Positions 45,632-58,200 of a stretch of 64,000 nt of DNA are shown here, one piece after another; within the stretch, counting starts at the first letter, position 1, and the number at the start of each line of letters is the position of its first letter. The DNA is taken from the NCBI RefSeq assembly GCF_963662255.1, contig NC_085046.1, forward strand, positions 22,091,620-22,155,619. The letters run 5' to 3'. A program made the position numbers and the translations under genes. The notes under the pieces are model-generated. The model searched no databases. It was given only the letters and a program-made list of their open reading frames with translations, and was not told the origin of the DNA. The stretch is from Cinclus cinclus. Lineage: Eukaryota; Chordata; Aves; Passeriformes; Cinclidae.

Positions 45632-47790
45632 AAGAAGCAGCTAATCCTGGGCTTGCCCACGCTCCTGGGCTAGGTGCTGGGGCTGCAGAGCCACAGGTTT
45701 CACCACCCACTCTGACATCAGCCCTACTTGTGGTGGCAGTGATTCTGTGGATGACCATCATGCCCTGCTGGGGGAGAGAAATGTGGGGGACCAGATGAAG
45801 CAGAACCAGACAGCAGATGATGACGATGGGAAATTGAATGACACCAATTATGACTATTTCAATGGCTGTGCTGGGAGCCTGTTCTCAAGTGGCCCCTATG
45901 AAAAAGGTGATGAGGAAACAGATGCTGTTTATATGGCTTTGGATAAGAACATGGATGAAGGCAGAAAAGAAATTAGGGAACAAGAAGAAAAAGAGGAAAT
46001 AGGAAAATACCCTATGGGATAACGGAAAATTCAGCAGCAGTTCTCAGACTTGAAACAGATGTTAGCAGAGTTCACTGAGGAGGAGTGGCAGAGTATTCCA
46101 GAGGGAAGGCCAGGAGCAAGCATCAGAGGAATCCTAGCGGAATCCTTGGTATGAGAGGCTGACTCCTGTCCCTGACAGCTCTTTGCAAAGCATTTACATT
46201 CAGGGGAGAATCATAGTTCTGTGGGCCCACACCAGACACAGCTTGGTGGATTGAATACTCCATATCCAGGGGGAATAAATGTGCCATACCCAGGAGGAAT
46301 TACACCAGACTTGATGACACCTTGGACAGGTGAATTAGAAGAAGATTGACCAAGCCAGAAGCACTTGATGAGTATGAGGCTAAGCCTGGTGTCAGACTGT
46401 GAGTAGTCAGAGTGAAGTGGACCCGAAAGGATATTTGACAGATTTGAATTCCATGATTCCCATACGTGGAGGAGATATTGATATTATCAAAAGAAGCCAA
46501 TTTATTCCTGAAATCTGTCCAAGAGACCAATCCTCATCATCCACCAGCCTGGATAGCATCAGCCCAACTGGGGGAAGTCACTTGCAAACTCCAGGTGGCT
46601 TGAAATCCCATCATGAAAGGAATAGAGGTGTGACCTGAGACTGAAGATGTTTGGTTGGAAGCTGCTTGGCTTCAGCCTGGAGATACCACCAAGGCTGTTG
46701 TGGGCCAGGCTGTTCAGCACCTTCCAAAGTCTTTCTGGGTTTATGTTAGAGCAGCAGTGCTGGAGATGGATATCTATGCCAAGAAATGTGTCCTTAGGAA
46801 AGCCCTTGAGCATGTTCCAAATGTGGGGCATTTGTGGAAAGCAGCCATGGAGCTGGAGCAACCTGAGGATGCCAGGGTTGTGCTGAGCCATGCTGTGGAG
46901 TCCTGTCCAACCAGTGCTGACCCGTGGCTGGTGCTGGCAAGTTTGGAGGTACGTGAGAAGGTTTAACAAACCCTGGGGGAATGTCCTGATGGATTTTCCC
47001 TCTGGATTGCTGCTGCCAACCTGGAGGAAGCCAGTGGAAACACTCAGATGGTGAAGAAAATCACTGACAGAGCTGTCACATCTCAGGTCAAACAATGTGG
47101 AACTCAACAGGGAGCATCGGATACAAGATGCCGAGCAATGTGATAAAGCTGGAAATATGGCCACATGTCAGGCAATCATGAGAGCTGGGATTGGGATTGG
47201 GATGGAAGAAGAAGAAGAAGATCAAAAACAACTTGGATGGAAGGTGCAGACAGTTGTGTTGCTCTCAAGTGCTTTGGAGAGTGCCTGAGCCATTTGTGCC
47301 TGATCCTTGCAAGTTTGCCCAAGAAAAAAAAATGTGTGGCTGCAAGCAGCCTACTTTGAAAAGAACCATGGAACCAGAGAATCCTTGGAGGCTCTTTTGC
47401 AGAGAGCTGTTGCTCACTGTCCCAAAGTAGAAGTGCTGTGGTTTACAGGAGCCGAATTTAAGTGGCCAGTGCCAGCAGCCAGCAGCATCTTGGTTTTGCA
47501 GGCCAGCCCCAGCAGCGAGGACATCTGGCTGGCTGCCATGACTCTTGAGTCAGAGAGCAATGACTAGGAAAGAGCAAGGAGGCAAAGGATCACAGCAGTG
47601 CCCCCACAGCCAGGGTCTCCATGAAATCTGCAAAGTTGGAATGGGTGCTAGGGAACATTGCTACAGCCCAGGAGCTCTGTGACGAAGCCTTGAAGCACTA
47701 TGAAGACTTCTCCAAACTATGGATTGTGAAAGGACAAATTGAGTAACAAAAAGAGCTGGTAGAGAAAGCACGGGAGGCTTTATAATGCAA
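45632..47790 (+). pseudogene. PRPF6: Processed (retrocopied) pseudogene of splicing factor PRPF6, truncated at both ends
   Basis: PRPF6 is the HAT-repeat protein of the U5 / U4-U6.U5 tri-snRNP that bridges the snRNPs in the nucleus. Similarity runs without introns from about codon 4 (AAGAAG at 45632; codons 9-16 still read LG-P-LG-like) through the acidic N-terminal region ([30 protein letters not shown]), the glycine/proline stretch LNTPYPGG (about 46255), [15 protein letters not shown] (about 46418) and many HAT repeats, for example [20 protein letters not shown] (about 47362) and VEKAREA (about 47760). Defects: an in-frame TAG at 45671 in place of Tyr17; a small deletion and frameshift at about 45686-45692; TAA at 46020; TGA at about 46153 and 46171; further stops and indels, including a shortened segment after 46530. 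Similarity ends near 47790, roughly 200 codons before the normal C terminus, with no 3' UTR or poly(A). No 5' UTR is present. Frames of 91, 79, 103, 63 and 86 codons are pieces of it, and a 201-codon antisense frame (46559-47164) is a shadow. Confidence 0.95.
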
Positions 47791-47799
47791 ACTGTATAT

Positions 47800-49285
47800 G
47801 GAATCAGTCCCTAAACCCACAAAATCTTTTTTATCTTGGAAGTTGCAAAACTATTTGGCACTATGTTGCACTGCATTTTGTTTCAGACAGTGACTTTTTA
47901 AGTGAAGTTCTACCATACCAGATAACTCATCTGGTCTAGTGCAAATGCTGGTATTGCAAAGCAAGTTTAACAGGATGCTATACTTATAATAACTTGTCAT
48001 TTATTCCATTGTGCAATATTACCACTGCTTCACTTGCCATCCTAAGATAAAAATTAATTTATTTGCATTTAATGCATTTGTATTACTGCTGGATTGTTTT
48101 ATTAAGGTCATGTCTTCTTGTACTGTATGTATTCTAAGTCAAACTAAACTCAAAATTCTCAGTTTAAGGAAGGGGGTAATATTTTATGGTTGTCTGTGAT
48201 AATAAGGATCTGAACTGGGCTTAAGCAGGTGTTCCATCCAGCACTCAATTTCTGGACACAACTTCTTAAGCGTCTTGTTAAATAATTTCTTCGTGAAATA
48301 TTATCAGTAGCTTGTGAAGTGGCTGGCTAGACATCTAAATGACTCTCACAATTGAGTACATTTTCAAAAGTGTTCATTTTTTTCCTTGTATATTGCGTCT
48401 GCAGTTGTCAAAATGGAAAGATTTGTGTTGAGAAGCAGTGGCTTTCTTTAGCCATGCATTTTCTTCTCTGAGGATGTATGAAACTTATACTGATTTCTGC
48501 ATTTGGTTATTGCTTTTTGGAGAGAAGTGCTTTCTCCCTTGCTCCCTGTCTCCCCTCCTCTCAGATGACACAGTGTAGACTAATGGAAATGGGACATTAC
48601 TTACCAGTTCATTTTATTAGTGTGTAGTATGACCACACAGAACAGAAGTGACTACTGGCATTTTTCACTATGCCTATAATTCACTATATTCACTCTAATA
48701 AATGATGGTTTGCATTTTTAGTTAATCGACCATCAGTGCTGTGACATTGTGTAATTTCTCTGTTTTAAGTGTAGCAATTTGCTATTATCTTGGAAAGCTC
48801 CAAAGATACCTCCTTACAGGTGAAGAACTGCTCCCAAGTGCCACATAGCATTTTGCAGTCTGCCCTGGGCTGAAAGTGTTGGAAGGACCTAAAGTACTGA
48901 TAATGAGAAACTTGTACTTGTGGCTGGCTTCCATGGAGATTTTAAGCATCGAGCTCCATAGTTATTTGACTTTTCTTTTTTGTTATTGTATTGAAACTTC
49001 TTTTTAGGTTAGTTACTCTCCTACCCAGTTGGAAAAAAACCCAGCCCCATGCTACAGGGGTCTTTGTGTGTTCCATCAACTCCATTCTTAATTATATATA
49101 GCCTTTGCCTTCCAGCCAGGTTCCTGAATCCTCTCTGTGGTACCATGGGCAGTAGCAGAGCACATATTTGTGCTCTAGCCAAGTTGTGTCCATCCACAGT
49201 CTGCAAATGTCATTGGGAGTAGGGCAAGGGATGGGGCTAGCAGAGGAGAAGGAGGCGGATAAGAATAGTAGGGAGTCAAGCAAAA
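47800..49285. other. AT-rich non-coding 3' flank of the pseudogene
   Basis: No poly(A), LTR or CR1 sequence was recognised immediately after the PRPF6 similarity ends. The first bases (47790-47850) might include a few more decayed PRPF6 codons. The rest is ordinary AT-rich DNA. Confidence 0.5.
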
Positions 49286-49289
49286 ATGC

Positions 49290-49500
49290 TGGAAAGCCTG
49301 CGTGGATGAACAAAGACTTCTAACAAGACTCAAACGTAAAAAGGAATTATATAGAAGGTGGAATAGACAGCAAATAATGGGGAAGGAATACAGATACATC
49401 TTCCAAGCACACACTTACAAAAGCCAAAGCCCACCTGGAACTGGATCTTTTGAGGAAGGCCAAAGACAAAGGCAGCAAGAAGGGCTTATGCGAGAAATGT
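49290..49500 (+). mobile_element. CR1 LINE fragment, linker between endonuclease and RT
   Basis: A frame at 49302 reads LLTRLKRKKELYRRWNRQQ, and a second frame encodes AHLELDLLRKAKDKGSKKG near 49429-49485. Both match the charged region that precedes the RT in CR1 ORF2 (K-x-YR-W and AxLELxLAxxxKxNKKGF type). A frameshift separates them. The RT itself is missing: about 85 unrelated AT-rich bases follow, then the post-RT part begins at 49583. Confidence 0.8.
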
Positions 49501-49582
49501 AATTTTTTTTCCAATTTTTTCAATACAGTAAAAATAATTAACTTTTAAATATGGGAGGTTTGTGTGAGTTGTATCTCACTAC

Positions 49583-50425
49583 AGAAAGGCCCTGCAGAGA
49601 GAGATTTAGACAAATTAAGACTCCTTGGCAATAACCAGCCGTATGAAGTTTAACAAGGGTGAGTACCAGATTTTGCACCTGGAGGGGGACAATCAAGTGT
49701 GGAGAGACTGGAGAATGACTGGAAAGCAGGCCTGCAGAAAGGGACATGGGGGTCCTGGTCATTGGTGAATTGAATATGAGTCAGCAATGCCCTGGCAGCC
49801 AGGAGGGCCAACCCTGTCCTGGGGGGCATCGGGCACAGCATCACCAGCAGGGCAGGGGAGGGGATTGTCCTGCTCTGCTCTGCACTGGGGCAGCCTCACC
49901 TGGAACCCTGGGGGCAGCTCTGGGTGCCACAGGATAAGAAGGGTATAAAAGTATTAGAGAATGTCTAAAGGAGGACATCTCTCTACAGACATAGTGAATG
50001 ACCATTTAGGGGGAAGCTGTACGAGGAGTGACTGAGGTCACTTGGTCTGTTGAGCCTGGAGAAGAGACTGAGGGGAGACCTCATGGCAGTCTACAACTTC
50101 CTCAAAAGAGGAAGCAGAGAGGCAGATGTTGATCTTTTCTCTGTGGTGAGCAGTGACAGGACCCAAAAGAAGGGCATTAAGCTGTGTTGGAGGGGTTTAG
50201 GTTGGATATTAGGCAAAGGTTCTTCACCCAGAAGGTGATTTGGCACTGGAAGAAGCTCCCCAGGGAAGTGGCCACAGCAGCAGCCTGACAGAGTTCAAGA
50301 AGCATTTGGACAAAACTCTCAGACACATGGAGTGATTTTTGGGGATGATCCTGTGCAGGGTCTGGAGTTGGCCTTCAGTGATCCTGGGGGGTCCTTTCCA
50401 ACTCAGCATATTCTGTGATTCTGTA
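49583..50425 (+). mobile_element. CR1 LINE fragment, post-RT region and intact 3' octamer tail
   Basis: The segment starts within the LQRDLDKLRLLGNNQP-type region after the RT box and continues through 'GGACATGGGGGTCCTGGTC', 'GGGGCAGCCTCACCTGGAACCCTGGGGGCAGC', 'GTTGAGCCTGGAGAAGAGACTGAGGGGAGACCTCATGGCAGTCTACAACTTCCTC', 'GACAGGACCCAAAAGAAGGGC' and 'GGGGTCCTTTCCAACTCAGC'. It ends in two tandem octamers, ATTCTGTG (50410-50417) and ATTCTGTA (50418-50425), the CR1 3' signature recognised by its RT. This is the best preserved CR1 tail in the window. It has no poly(A), as expected for CR1. Confidence 0.95.
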
Positions 50426-50429
50426 ACTT

Positions 50430-53400
50430 TGTAGGCTGTTTGACTTGCTTTCAGTCTCTGTGCCTTGCCCTAACACCTTGTTTGCTTCTGGAATGTGGTT
50501 CCCTGTTTCTCTGGCTTGCCTTTTTTTTGCCTGCTGTGTTTCCTCTTTCCATGGCCGTTCACTACTTTTCCCTTAACATGGTGCCTATCTTTTGACACTT
50601 ATTGGCCTCTGCAGGTGCTTACTCACTATCTTTTTTTCTTTTTCCTGAGCATCCTTCTGTCCTGTTCTCCTTCAGCCTCAGACAAATTTGTTGTTGACAG
50701 AATAAGGCCAAGAATTGTAAACATTGTGCAAGTATTTTCTCATAATTTCAACTGGAAGCTCTTATTCATGCTTTCTTCTGGGCCTCATACTTGAGAGAGC
50801 AGAAAAGAAAATTTTGTTCAAGAGAGTGGAAGTAATATTTTTTCAGACGATCTGAAGCCGCCTATTTGCTTAGAAACCAAATTGACAAACTGACAAGTGT
50901 GGAGATACCCCTGTGACTAAGGTTGGGAAATAGATGAGGGGAAAAGGTAACAACTACTACGTAAATTTGGAAACGTCTTATGTCATTGGAGTTCTGTTTG
51001 TCACTGGAGCCACTGATGCTAGGTTCAGGTGTGAGCCTGGAGTTGAAGTATGTCAACATGTGTGAGGCTTGGTGACTATGGCAGGACCTGAGTAAATGAG
51101 TTGAGTTTGAACATACTCTGCTTTCCTCAAAGTGGAGCTCTTCAGGGGAGCCCATTTCCAAGGGTTCTGTGATGAGGGTCACTGGAACTGTCCAGGTTGT
51201 GAGCCAGGGCTGTGTTTTGCTTGCTAGTTTGTTGTACCTCATCATTACATAAAAATGAAAAATATTTCAGGATGTTGAAGATGTAATCTCAGCTGAGCTG
51301 CATTCTTTTCCTCCTGAAGGTTTTGGTGATGTACACATTACTGTTCCCTCTCCTAGTGCAGTCTGCCCAGTGCTCCCCCAACCCCAGGTGGTGTCTGGGG
51401 AGCCAGAAGCCATCTGAAGCACAGGCCAGCAGGGGTTGCTGTAGGAGTAGGAGATGGAGAAGATGCACTGCCTCCTTTTTGGTGAAGCCCTCTCTGAGGA
51501 TTTGCTAGGGTTTGCTCCTGCTGCCCTCTTTTCCCTCCCACCACACTCAAGCTTGCTTGGTCTTAGTAGTGGATTCCCAGCACGGAGTAGGTGTCTTTTG
51601 CTTACTCACTGCTTTGTGTATTTTGTACATTCATAAATTAAATGCTGAGTTTCATCCTTAAAATGCTGAAACTAACTTGAGAGTTCATATTTTGACTCAA
51701 TAAATTTTAAATGCTTTTTAATATTTATTGTTTGTGTAAAAGTGGATAATGGTATTCATAGTGCTTGTTTCCAGGGGCCCATAGATTATTTCTGTAATTT
51801 TTTTCACTCTAGAACTTGCTGATATCTTTCGGGACTGGGACAGAATTGAATTGGGAATGATTAGTTTCATCTTTTTATTGAATGTTGAGTTTTTCCCCTT
51901 AATTCCTGTGAAATGACCATTAGCTATTTTGGCTGCAGTTCTGTGTTGGGTTGAGGCAGTGCTACACTGTAAATCAATATCTTTTCAAAAAAGACTGCTG
52001 TAAATTGCCTAGATAGCATATGCATGGTTACTTTGGCTGCAATGCTGCTGCAGAGCCTGGATACTCTGCCTTTCTGGGAACTCCACAGGCAAGTCCATCA
52101 TATATTTAAAAAAAAAATCTTTTTAGAAAGAGCATAGTATTGCTGATGAAATTTAAACATAGAAATATTGTACCCTCGGTGCTCATCTGTACGTTTTGTA
52201 TTCTGCTCCACTGGGATTACCCTGTCTTGAGGGATTTCTTTGTTTGCTGCTTTAGATTTCCCCCTTTCTTAGCTGTAGTACAGCCGTACCATTTCAGCTT
52301 GCTAGTGCAGAAAGATGTTGTGAATTCAGTTGCTGAATGAGCCCGGCCTGACTGCAAACACTAACATTGTTAGAGAGATGCCAAAGAGTTGCAGGTGAAT
52401 CTGACCTGATCTGGGCAACAGCAAAACGGTAAGATGGGGCTTGTTTAAATCTCTGGGATTAATTGGGTGCTGGGGTTTCCTGTTTCAACCTGAAGCCTAG
52501 TTATCACATGCTTCCAACTTGTGCAGTATTCATTCTGTGCATGTCAGGGTGGGTTTTCTCGGGAATGCTTAACATCCAGGCAGAGGGAGGCGGTGGGAAG
52601 CTGGGAACACCACATGAGACCTCTCGGCAGCCACCCTGGTGAGATTCCCCAGCAGTACTGCCTGCGGTGTGTCAATACCAGGGAAAAGGTAGGGGAAAGC
52701 TTAAAAGCCATGCTTTTTTCGGTGCAGCTTTGTATCTCTCTCTCTGGCAGCCTTATTTATAATTGTATTAAGAGGATAGTATGGGCAATTTTTTCCGATA
52801 CATGCTTGGCTGAACGCCCTCTGGGATGAGTGAGTGAAGGATGTGATCAGCCACTTTCTCATCTCTGCTAACAAGTCTGTGCATCTTGCTATATCTGAAT
52901 AAATGTCTGTAGCAGTTACAGATTTGCTGGGTGGTAGAAGATAAAATTAAAATGATCCTTTATAGATACATACTATATTGTGGATGTCAGAATATTTTTT
53001 TGCCTTGTTAACCTCTGTCATGATTTTATTTCTCTTGCACACTGTCTTTATTTAATATAACAAAAAGTGAGGTAGTCTTTTTAGGTAGTCATTCTTGAAT
53101 GCTTATGTAGGAGTGTGTTGACAGCGGTTTGGATCTTAGTGGAATATTTCAACATATGAAAGCTTAGAGCAGCAGCATGTTCAGGGAAAGAGAGGAGGAA
53201 AAGAGCAGCAGTTACCATTAGTACAAGACAGAAAGATTAAAATGTGGCCATAGTATGGAATTATATGAATTATTTCTGATGACTTAACTGACAGCTAGTG
53301 TGTTTCAGTTGTAGACCAAGCTTTAGAAAACTAAGTCTCAACAGAAATCCATTGGAACTGAACAAAAAATAGTATTTCACCATATGTTCTACTGTTTAAA

Positions 53401-54660
53401 GGAAATGAAAGGTGGTAGTAATGGTAGAGTGATGATAGATGGTTTTTGCTATTAGTAGTTAAGGACAAAAGCAAAGGGGCTTTTTTTCTGGAGGAGAATG
53501 CTTATCTTTATGCAGCATGTGAATTATACTCCAAGAAGAGATCAGTTGTATATCAGTGAGGGATCAAATAACAAGTTTGACAGGAATTAATATTTTCTTT
53601 TTCTGTACTTGCCAATTAAAGGGTTCTTCTTTTTCTTTGTCACTGAATATGATTAAAAGGTAAAGATTCAGTCCTACATCAATTATTTTCTGAAGGTTTC
53701 ATTATTATTTTGCTGGAGTTCCTTCTTTAAAAATGCTGTTTATACTGTGATGTAAGTGATGTGAGGTGATCAGTTTCACTCTATATACAACCTTAATTTG
53801 CATATTTTTTTCTCAGAAAATAGAGATGCCTTTATTTTGTTTTTGAGAATTACCCATAATGTTTCTGTTGCAAGAGTTATTTCACTTGTATTATATTTTT
53901 ATGATTTCTATGGAAGCTTATATTATCATGCTCATATCATCATTAATAAATTGCAAACCATTGTTTAATGCATAGAAGTAATCCAGCCACTCGTGTTTGC
54001 CAACATATTGTACAACAAATGTAAGTCCAGGCATGAGGGGTTTTTTTAAAGCAAATTTTAAGTTGTGTTTTTCTCTTAGTGTTGTTTTTTTCATCTACTT
54101 ATATATGTGAAGTTTGTTGCTTCCATCATCTTTCTAGCTCCAAGCATTTCTTCTCCCCAGGTCTAAAGTCATCATCTCTGGTTGCTGTGTTACTACTGTC
54201 TCTAGAGTTCTTGCATTTTAGTTTTCCAAGCTTAAGAAAAGAGTAACATCTTGGACATAGTTTATTGATAAATAATATTCCCTATGGTAATACTTTGTTA
54301 AACACAGATGCCAAATTAACTGGCTGGAAAACTTAAAATGTGCAAAATGTGCCCAAAACTTAAGAACAGAGATGGAAAGGGGAAGAAATACATTGTTTAA
54401 TAGGCAGTTATTGCCAAGTGCTCTGTGAATATAAAGATGTTTGTGTGAATCAGTTTTGTAGCGAGGCTGGGGTCTGTCACAACAGGAAATAAGGGATTAC
54501 CTGAGGAGTGAGTGCTGGCCATAGTCTCCTTAATGACCCTGACTCCAGGAAGAAAGAACTTCAAGGAGTTATAGCTGAGCAGGCAAAATATCATCAAGAT
54601 CTTGGCTAAGGGCAAGGTTGGCCAGCCATTGATGTCCTATAGCAAAAACGGTCACCTATT
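50430..54660. other. Non-coding sequence, no gene confirmed
   Basis: AT-rich with T-rich patches (about 50521-50528, 50630-50642). The part at about 52530-52700 has more CpGs and ends in a donor-like AAAAG|GTAGGG at 52688, discussed under findings. A 127-codon minus frame (50862-51245) is not recognisable. Confidence 0.45.
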
Positions 54661-54673
54661 ATTTTCCCTCCCC

Positions 54674-54690
54674 TTTTTTTTTTTTTTTTT
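54674..54690. repeat. Poly-T tract
   Basis: Seventeen consecutive T, following CCCTCCCC. Confidence 0.9.
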
Positions 54691-54699
54691 GTTATTTTG

Positions 54700-55260
54700 C
54701 CATGTAAATCTTAAACAAAACCAGTACCTAAAATCTGTAAAACCAAATCTGCTCCAACAGGTTTTGACATTTTCCCCTCACACTGTTGGCATTGGTGGGC
54801 TGTTTGGAGGGTTGACCTCTGAGCAGGTGTTCTGTCTGTCTCAGGCAGTTCTTGTTTCTCCCAGAGCCCCCACAGATGAGAACGTGGATAAAGCCCTGAA
54901 GGGGCTGTGATTAGGCTGAAGAGCAAGGGTGCTTGGCTGTCCCACAGGTCAGCTAGCACTGGCAGCTCTGCTGGGCTCCAGCTGTGGAGGGAAGGGGTAA
55001 GGCATTATTTTGTATTTTTTTAAGGGAAATCCTTGAATGATGCCAGCTTCCACTGGGCATTTGTGCCTGCAGATTTCAGTTGCTGCCCTGGGTGGGTCTT
55101 TGGGGTCACCAAGATTTTGTTGGGGTGAGAGTGTGTGTGAGCATTCAGCCTGGGGCAGGTGGGAATTTGGGCTGTCATGTTCAGCAACTTTGGTAAAAAT
55201 GTGAGCGCAGATGTGCCCTTTATAGGTCATGGGAGCTGCTGAGCAGATCCAGACAGCTCT
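54700..55260. other. GC-richer block, unassigned
   Basis: Phrases such as TGGGTGGGTCTTTGGGGTCACC and GCTGGGCTCCAGCTGTGGAGGGAAGGGG make this block stand out. Open frames of about 100 codons occur on both strands. No family was recognised. It may be an old repeat. Confidence 0.3.
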
Positions 55261-55264
55261 GTTG

Positions 55265-58200
55265 GGGTTATTTCCCTTTGAAGTCCCAGAAATGCAAAAA
55301 TACTTAGCTGTCAGGGACTGCTCTATAGGTTTTGTAAATTTGGTTTGATAATACTAGTGTTAAAATGTTCCAAAGTGTTTCAAGTACTGATACAATGATA
55401 ATTACAGTTTACAATCCCTGTTGAAATGAGTAGGAGTATCCTAGCAAATATTACCTGAAACAACAGAGAGCCTGTGCAATATCGGTTCTCCAAAGCCTGT
55501 TTATGAACTGAGGAAAAGAGGGGCTGGTGTTCTTAGTTTGGGAAGAACAGGTTAATTACTATTTTTTGAACTTGAGTTCCCTTAGATAGGTCCATACAGC
55601 CTTCCAGAATCTTAGATTAAGTTTCTTTTTCTACTACCAGATTAGGAAGAAATGTACTGATCATGTAAAGAATCTGACCCTTAAGGACTTTATTTTCCTT
55701 AGTACTGTTATTATAATGTTAATGTCAGGACAAGTTCTCCCACTAGCAACTCCATCAGTCCTTAAGTGCTCCTTCCACCTACACGGTGACTTCTGTGTTT
55801 TGGTATGGTTCAGTAAATACCTTTCTGTGACTGCTTTTTGCTTTTGACATAAGAGTACTGTATATTGAATAATTGATTATATACATCTCTTTGACATCTG
55901 GCATATTTTTCACTGATATCTTTCATTCCACTCCCTAATATAAAGCTACTTATACTTCTGAATTTAGCAGTTGAGCAAAAAGCAAGTAGTGAAATAGTAA
56001 TTTACCATAGTACTGAATGTTGAATTCAGGGGGCTGATTTTGTATTATAAAATTTTTTAATCAACCCCATAAACACATAGTTTTGCCTTTGTAGAAATAA
56101 CTTCTGTGCTGTCTCTCTATTGCTGGTGATCTTGCTCTTTTGTTTATCATATTCCTGGGTGGATGGGCTTCTGTGAAGTTGCTGTATCAGTTCTAGACTG
56201 ACCTGCAGAGGACATGGAAATACTCAGTTTTATCTGTTAGTTGTCTTTGTTTTGGTGTGCTAGTCAGAAATAGTGTGAAAAATGTGAGTGGAGATTTTTC
56301 TTTTATTTTGCAAATATTTGTAGGATCTGTTGTTGGAATTTGTACATTAGTTCTAGAGCTGAACTTGCTGCCTCATCCTGCTAACTAGTTCTGCTGCAGC
56401 TTCTGAATAACTTGATAAACTTAAGCTAGATGTTATATAAATGTAAAATAACCTAAGCTAGTAACAAATCTCATATCATCAAGCTTTTGATCCAGTCTGT
56501 ATCATTGTATCCAGGAAATTGAATAGAATTTATGTCAGTTAGGTTTCAGTTTTGCTATATTGGATGCTTGTAATTTAATATTAAATTATATGCAACTGAC
56601 CTGAAGAGGAAAATACCAAGTACTGCCAAGTGAGCAGTGGGGAAGTAAAACCACTAGGAAAAGGCATAATGTCTATTTATATGCTGTGAATGCTCAGCTT
56701 CGCTTAATTCATTTCTGATGCTTTTCAGTCTACAGGCTTAGAATGTTTGAATATGTCCTTCTCCATTTTATTAAATCTTTGTGTAAGTACACAGAAAATA
56801 TATTTAAACTGTTAAAGAGTATGTGTAAAATAGGTTTGCCTGGACTCCCTTGTGAATAGTGGGGATTTTAATGAACAAATTGGTTCTGTTGTTATATATT
56901 GGCGATAGAAATTTTATTTCAGTGTAATGCAGAAGAATTGTCTTGAAAAGTTCTACAGTTTAATGATGGGATGGTTGGTTTCGCTGCTGCCTAGGAAAGT
57001 GGTGGAACCAGGCCCCTAACTTTCAAGTTTGCAAGGAATTTTCTGTGTTTCACAAAGTAGTCCAGATGCATAAAATTATGTAATTATAAAATGTGATTGT
57101 ACTGCTGGTAGGCAGCTGTGCAGGGTAAGCTATACAAAATATCTACAATCACTCTCAATTTTATGACAGTTTTTTCATGAGAAGCTTAATGTTCTGTAAG
57201 GTTGGAGGACTTCTCACACTGCTGTTCTTATGATAGATGTGATTTTTGACCAATTTGATTCTCAAAATTTGTTGCTTGTTGAAAGTGATTCATTATGAGC
57301 TCACAGCTTTGGAGGTGCAAATTGCCACCAACTGCAGAAGGCTTGGCTGCTTTGTACTGTTACAGCCTATTCTTTAAAATTCATTTGAGCACAGTCATAA
57401 GTCTACTAGAGCACATGCTTTGGCTTGAACACATCAAAGAAGCAGCAGTAATTTTCACTTCTCTGCTGAAATACATAGTTTTTTTTTAAAAAAATGAGCA
57501 TTATCTCTATGCTGTTCATAGAATTCTCATTATGAAGTTGTAGCCATCCTTCTTACGATGAGCTCTTCTCAGTGTAAGCTTGAAACCTCTCCATTTTAAG
57601 TTTTATACATCTTGGCAAGAAAAAGACATACTGGAGTGTTCTTCATATTCTGAATAATTCAATATGCTATAATTTTCAGTTATGCTCCTGACTAAATTCT
57701 GAATTGTAGGATATGGTATGTTTTCCACTGTAGCACATTATGCTGAGAAGCAAGTTTCATTATGCTCCCTTACACCTTTTTCCTTTGAAAGTTATTGTAC
57801 TGCTGCAAGTCTGGTAAGCCTGAGGTAGCTGCTAGAAAATTCCTTTGAGACTTTGCATTCAAGTTTTATAGAATTCTGTAACCAGGTCATTTGTCTGAGG
57901 GGAAAAAATCAGAAAGAACAAGTTAAAAAAAAGAATCCAGGTGTGTATGAAATCCAAACACAGATGACAACTTCTCATTTAATTATTTGTGGAACTGCGC
58001 TTGTCATCTTTGTCTGAACTCTCAAACTTCCATGAAAGAAAGCAATGGCAGAAAGGTCATGGATCGCTGTTACTAAGATTTCAGGGAGGCTGGGTTGGAA
58101 TGTAGGTTATTCAGATCTTGGAAGATTCCTCACACAAGAGAATAATGACAAAGTTGAAGCTCTTTTTCTGCCTCTACCTTTATACTGTGCTGATTTGGTA

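Noticed and set aside
45747..46022. Reading this 91-codon frame as an independent gene
   Set aside because: It is the acidic N-terminal part of PRPF6 bounded by a stop from mutation, and similarity continues in the same frame beyond it.
46559..47164. 201-codon minus-strand frame
   Set aside because: It is antisense to the PRPF6 retrocopy, and its length follows from the coding strand's composition.
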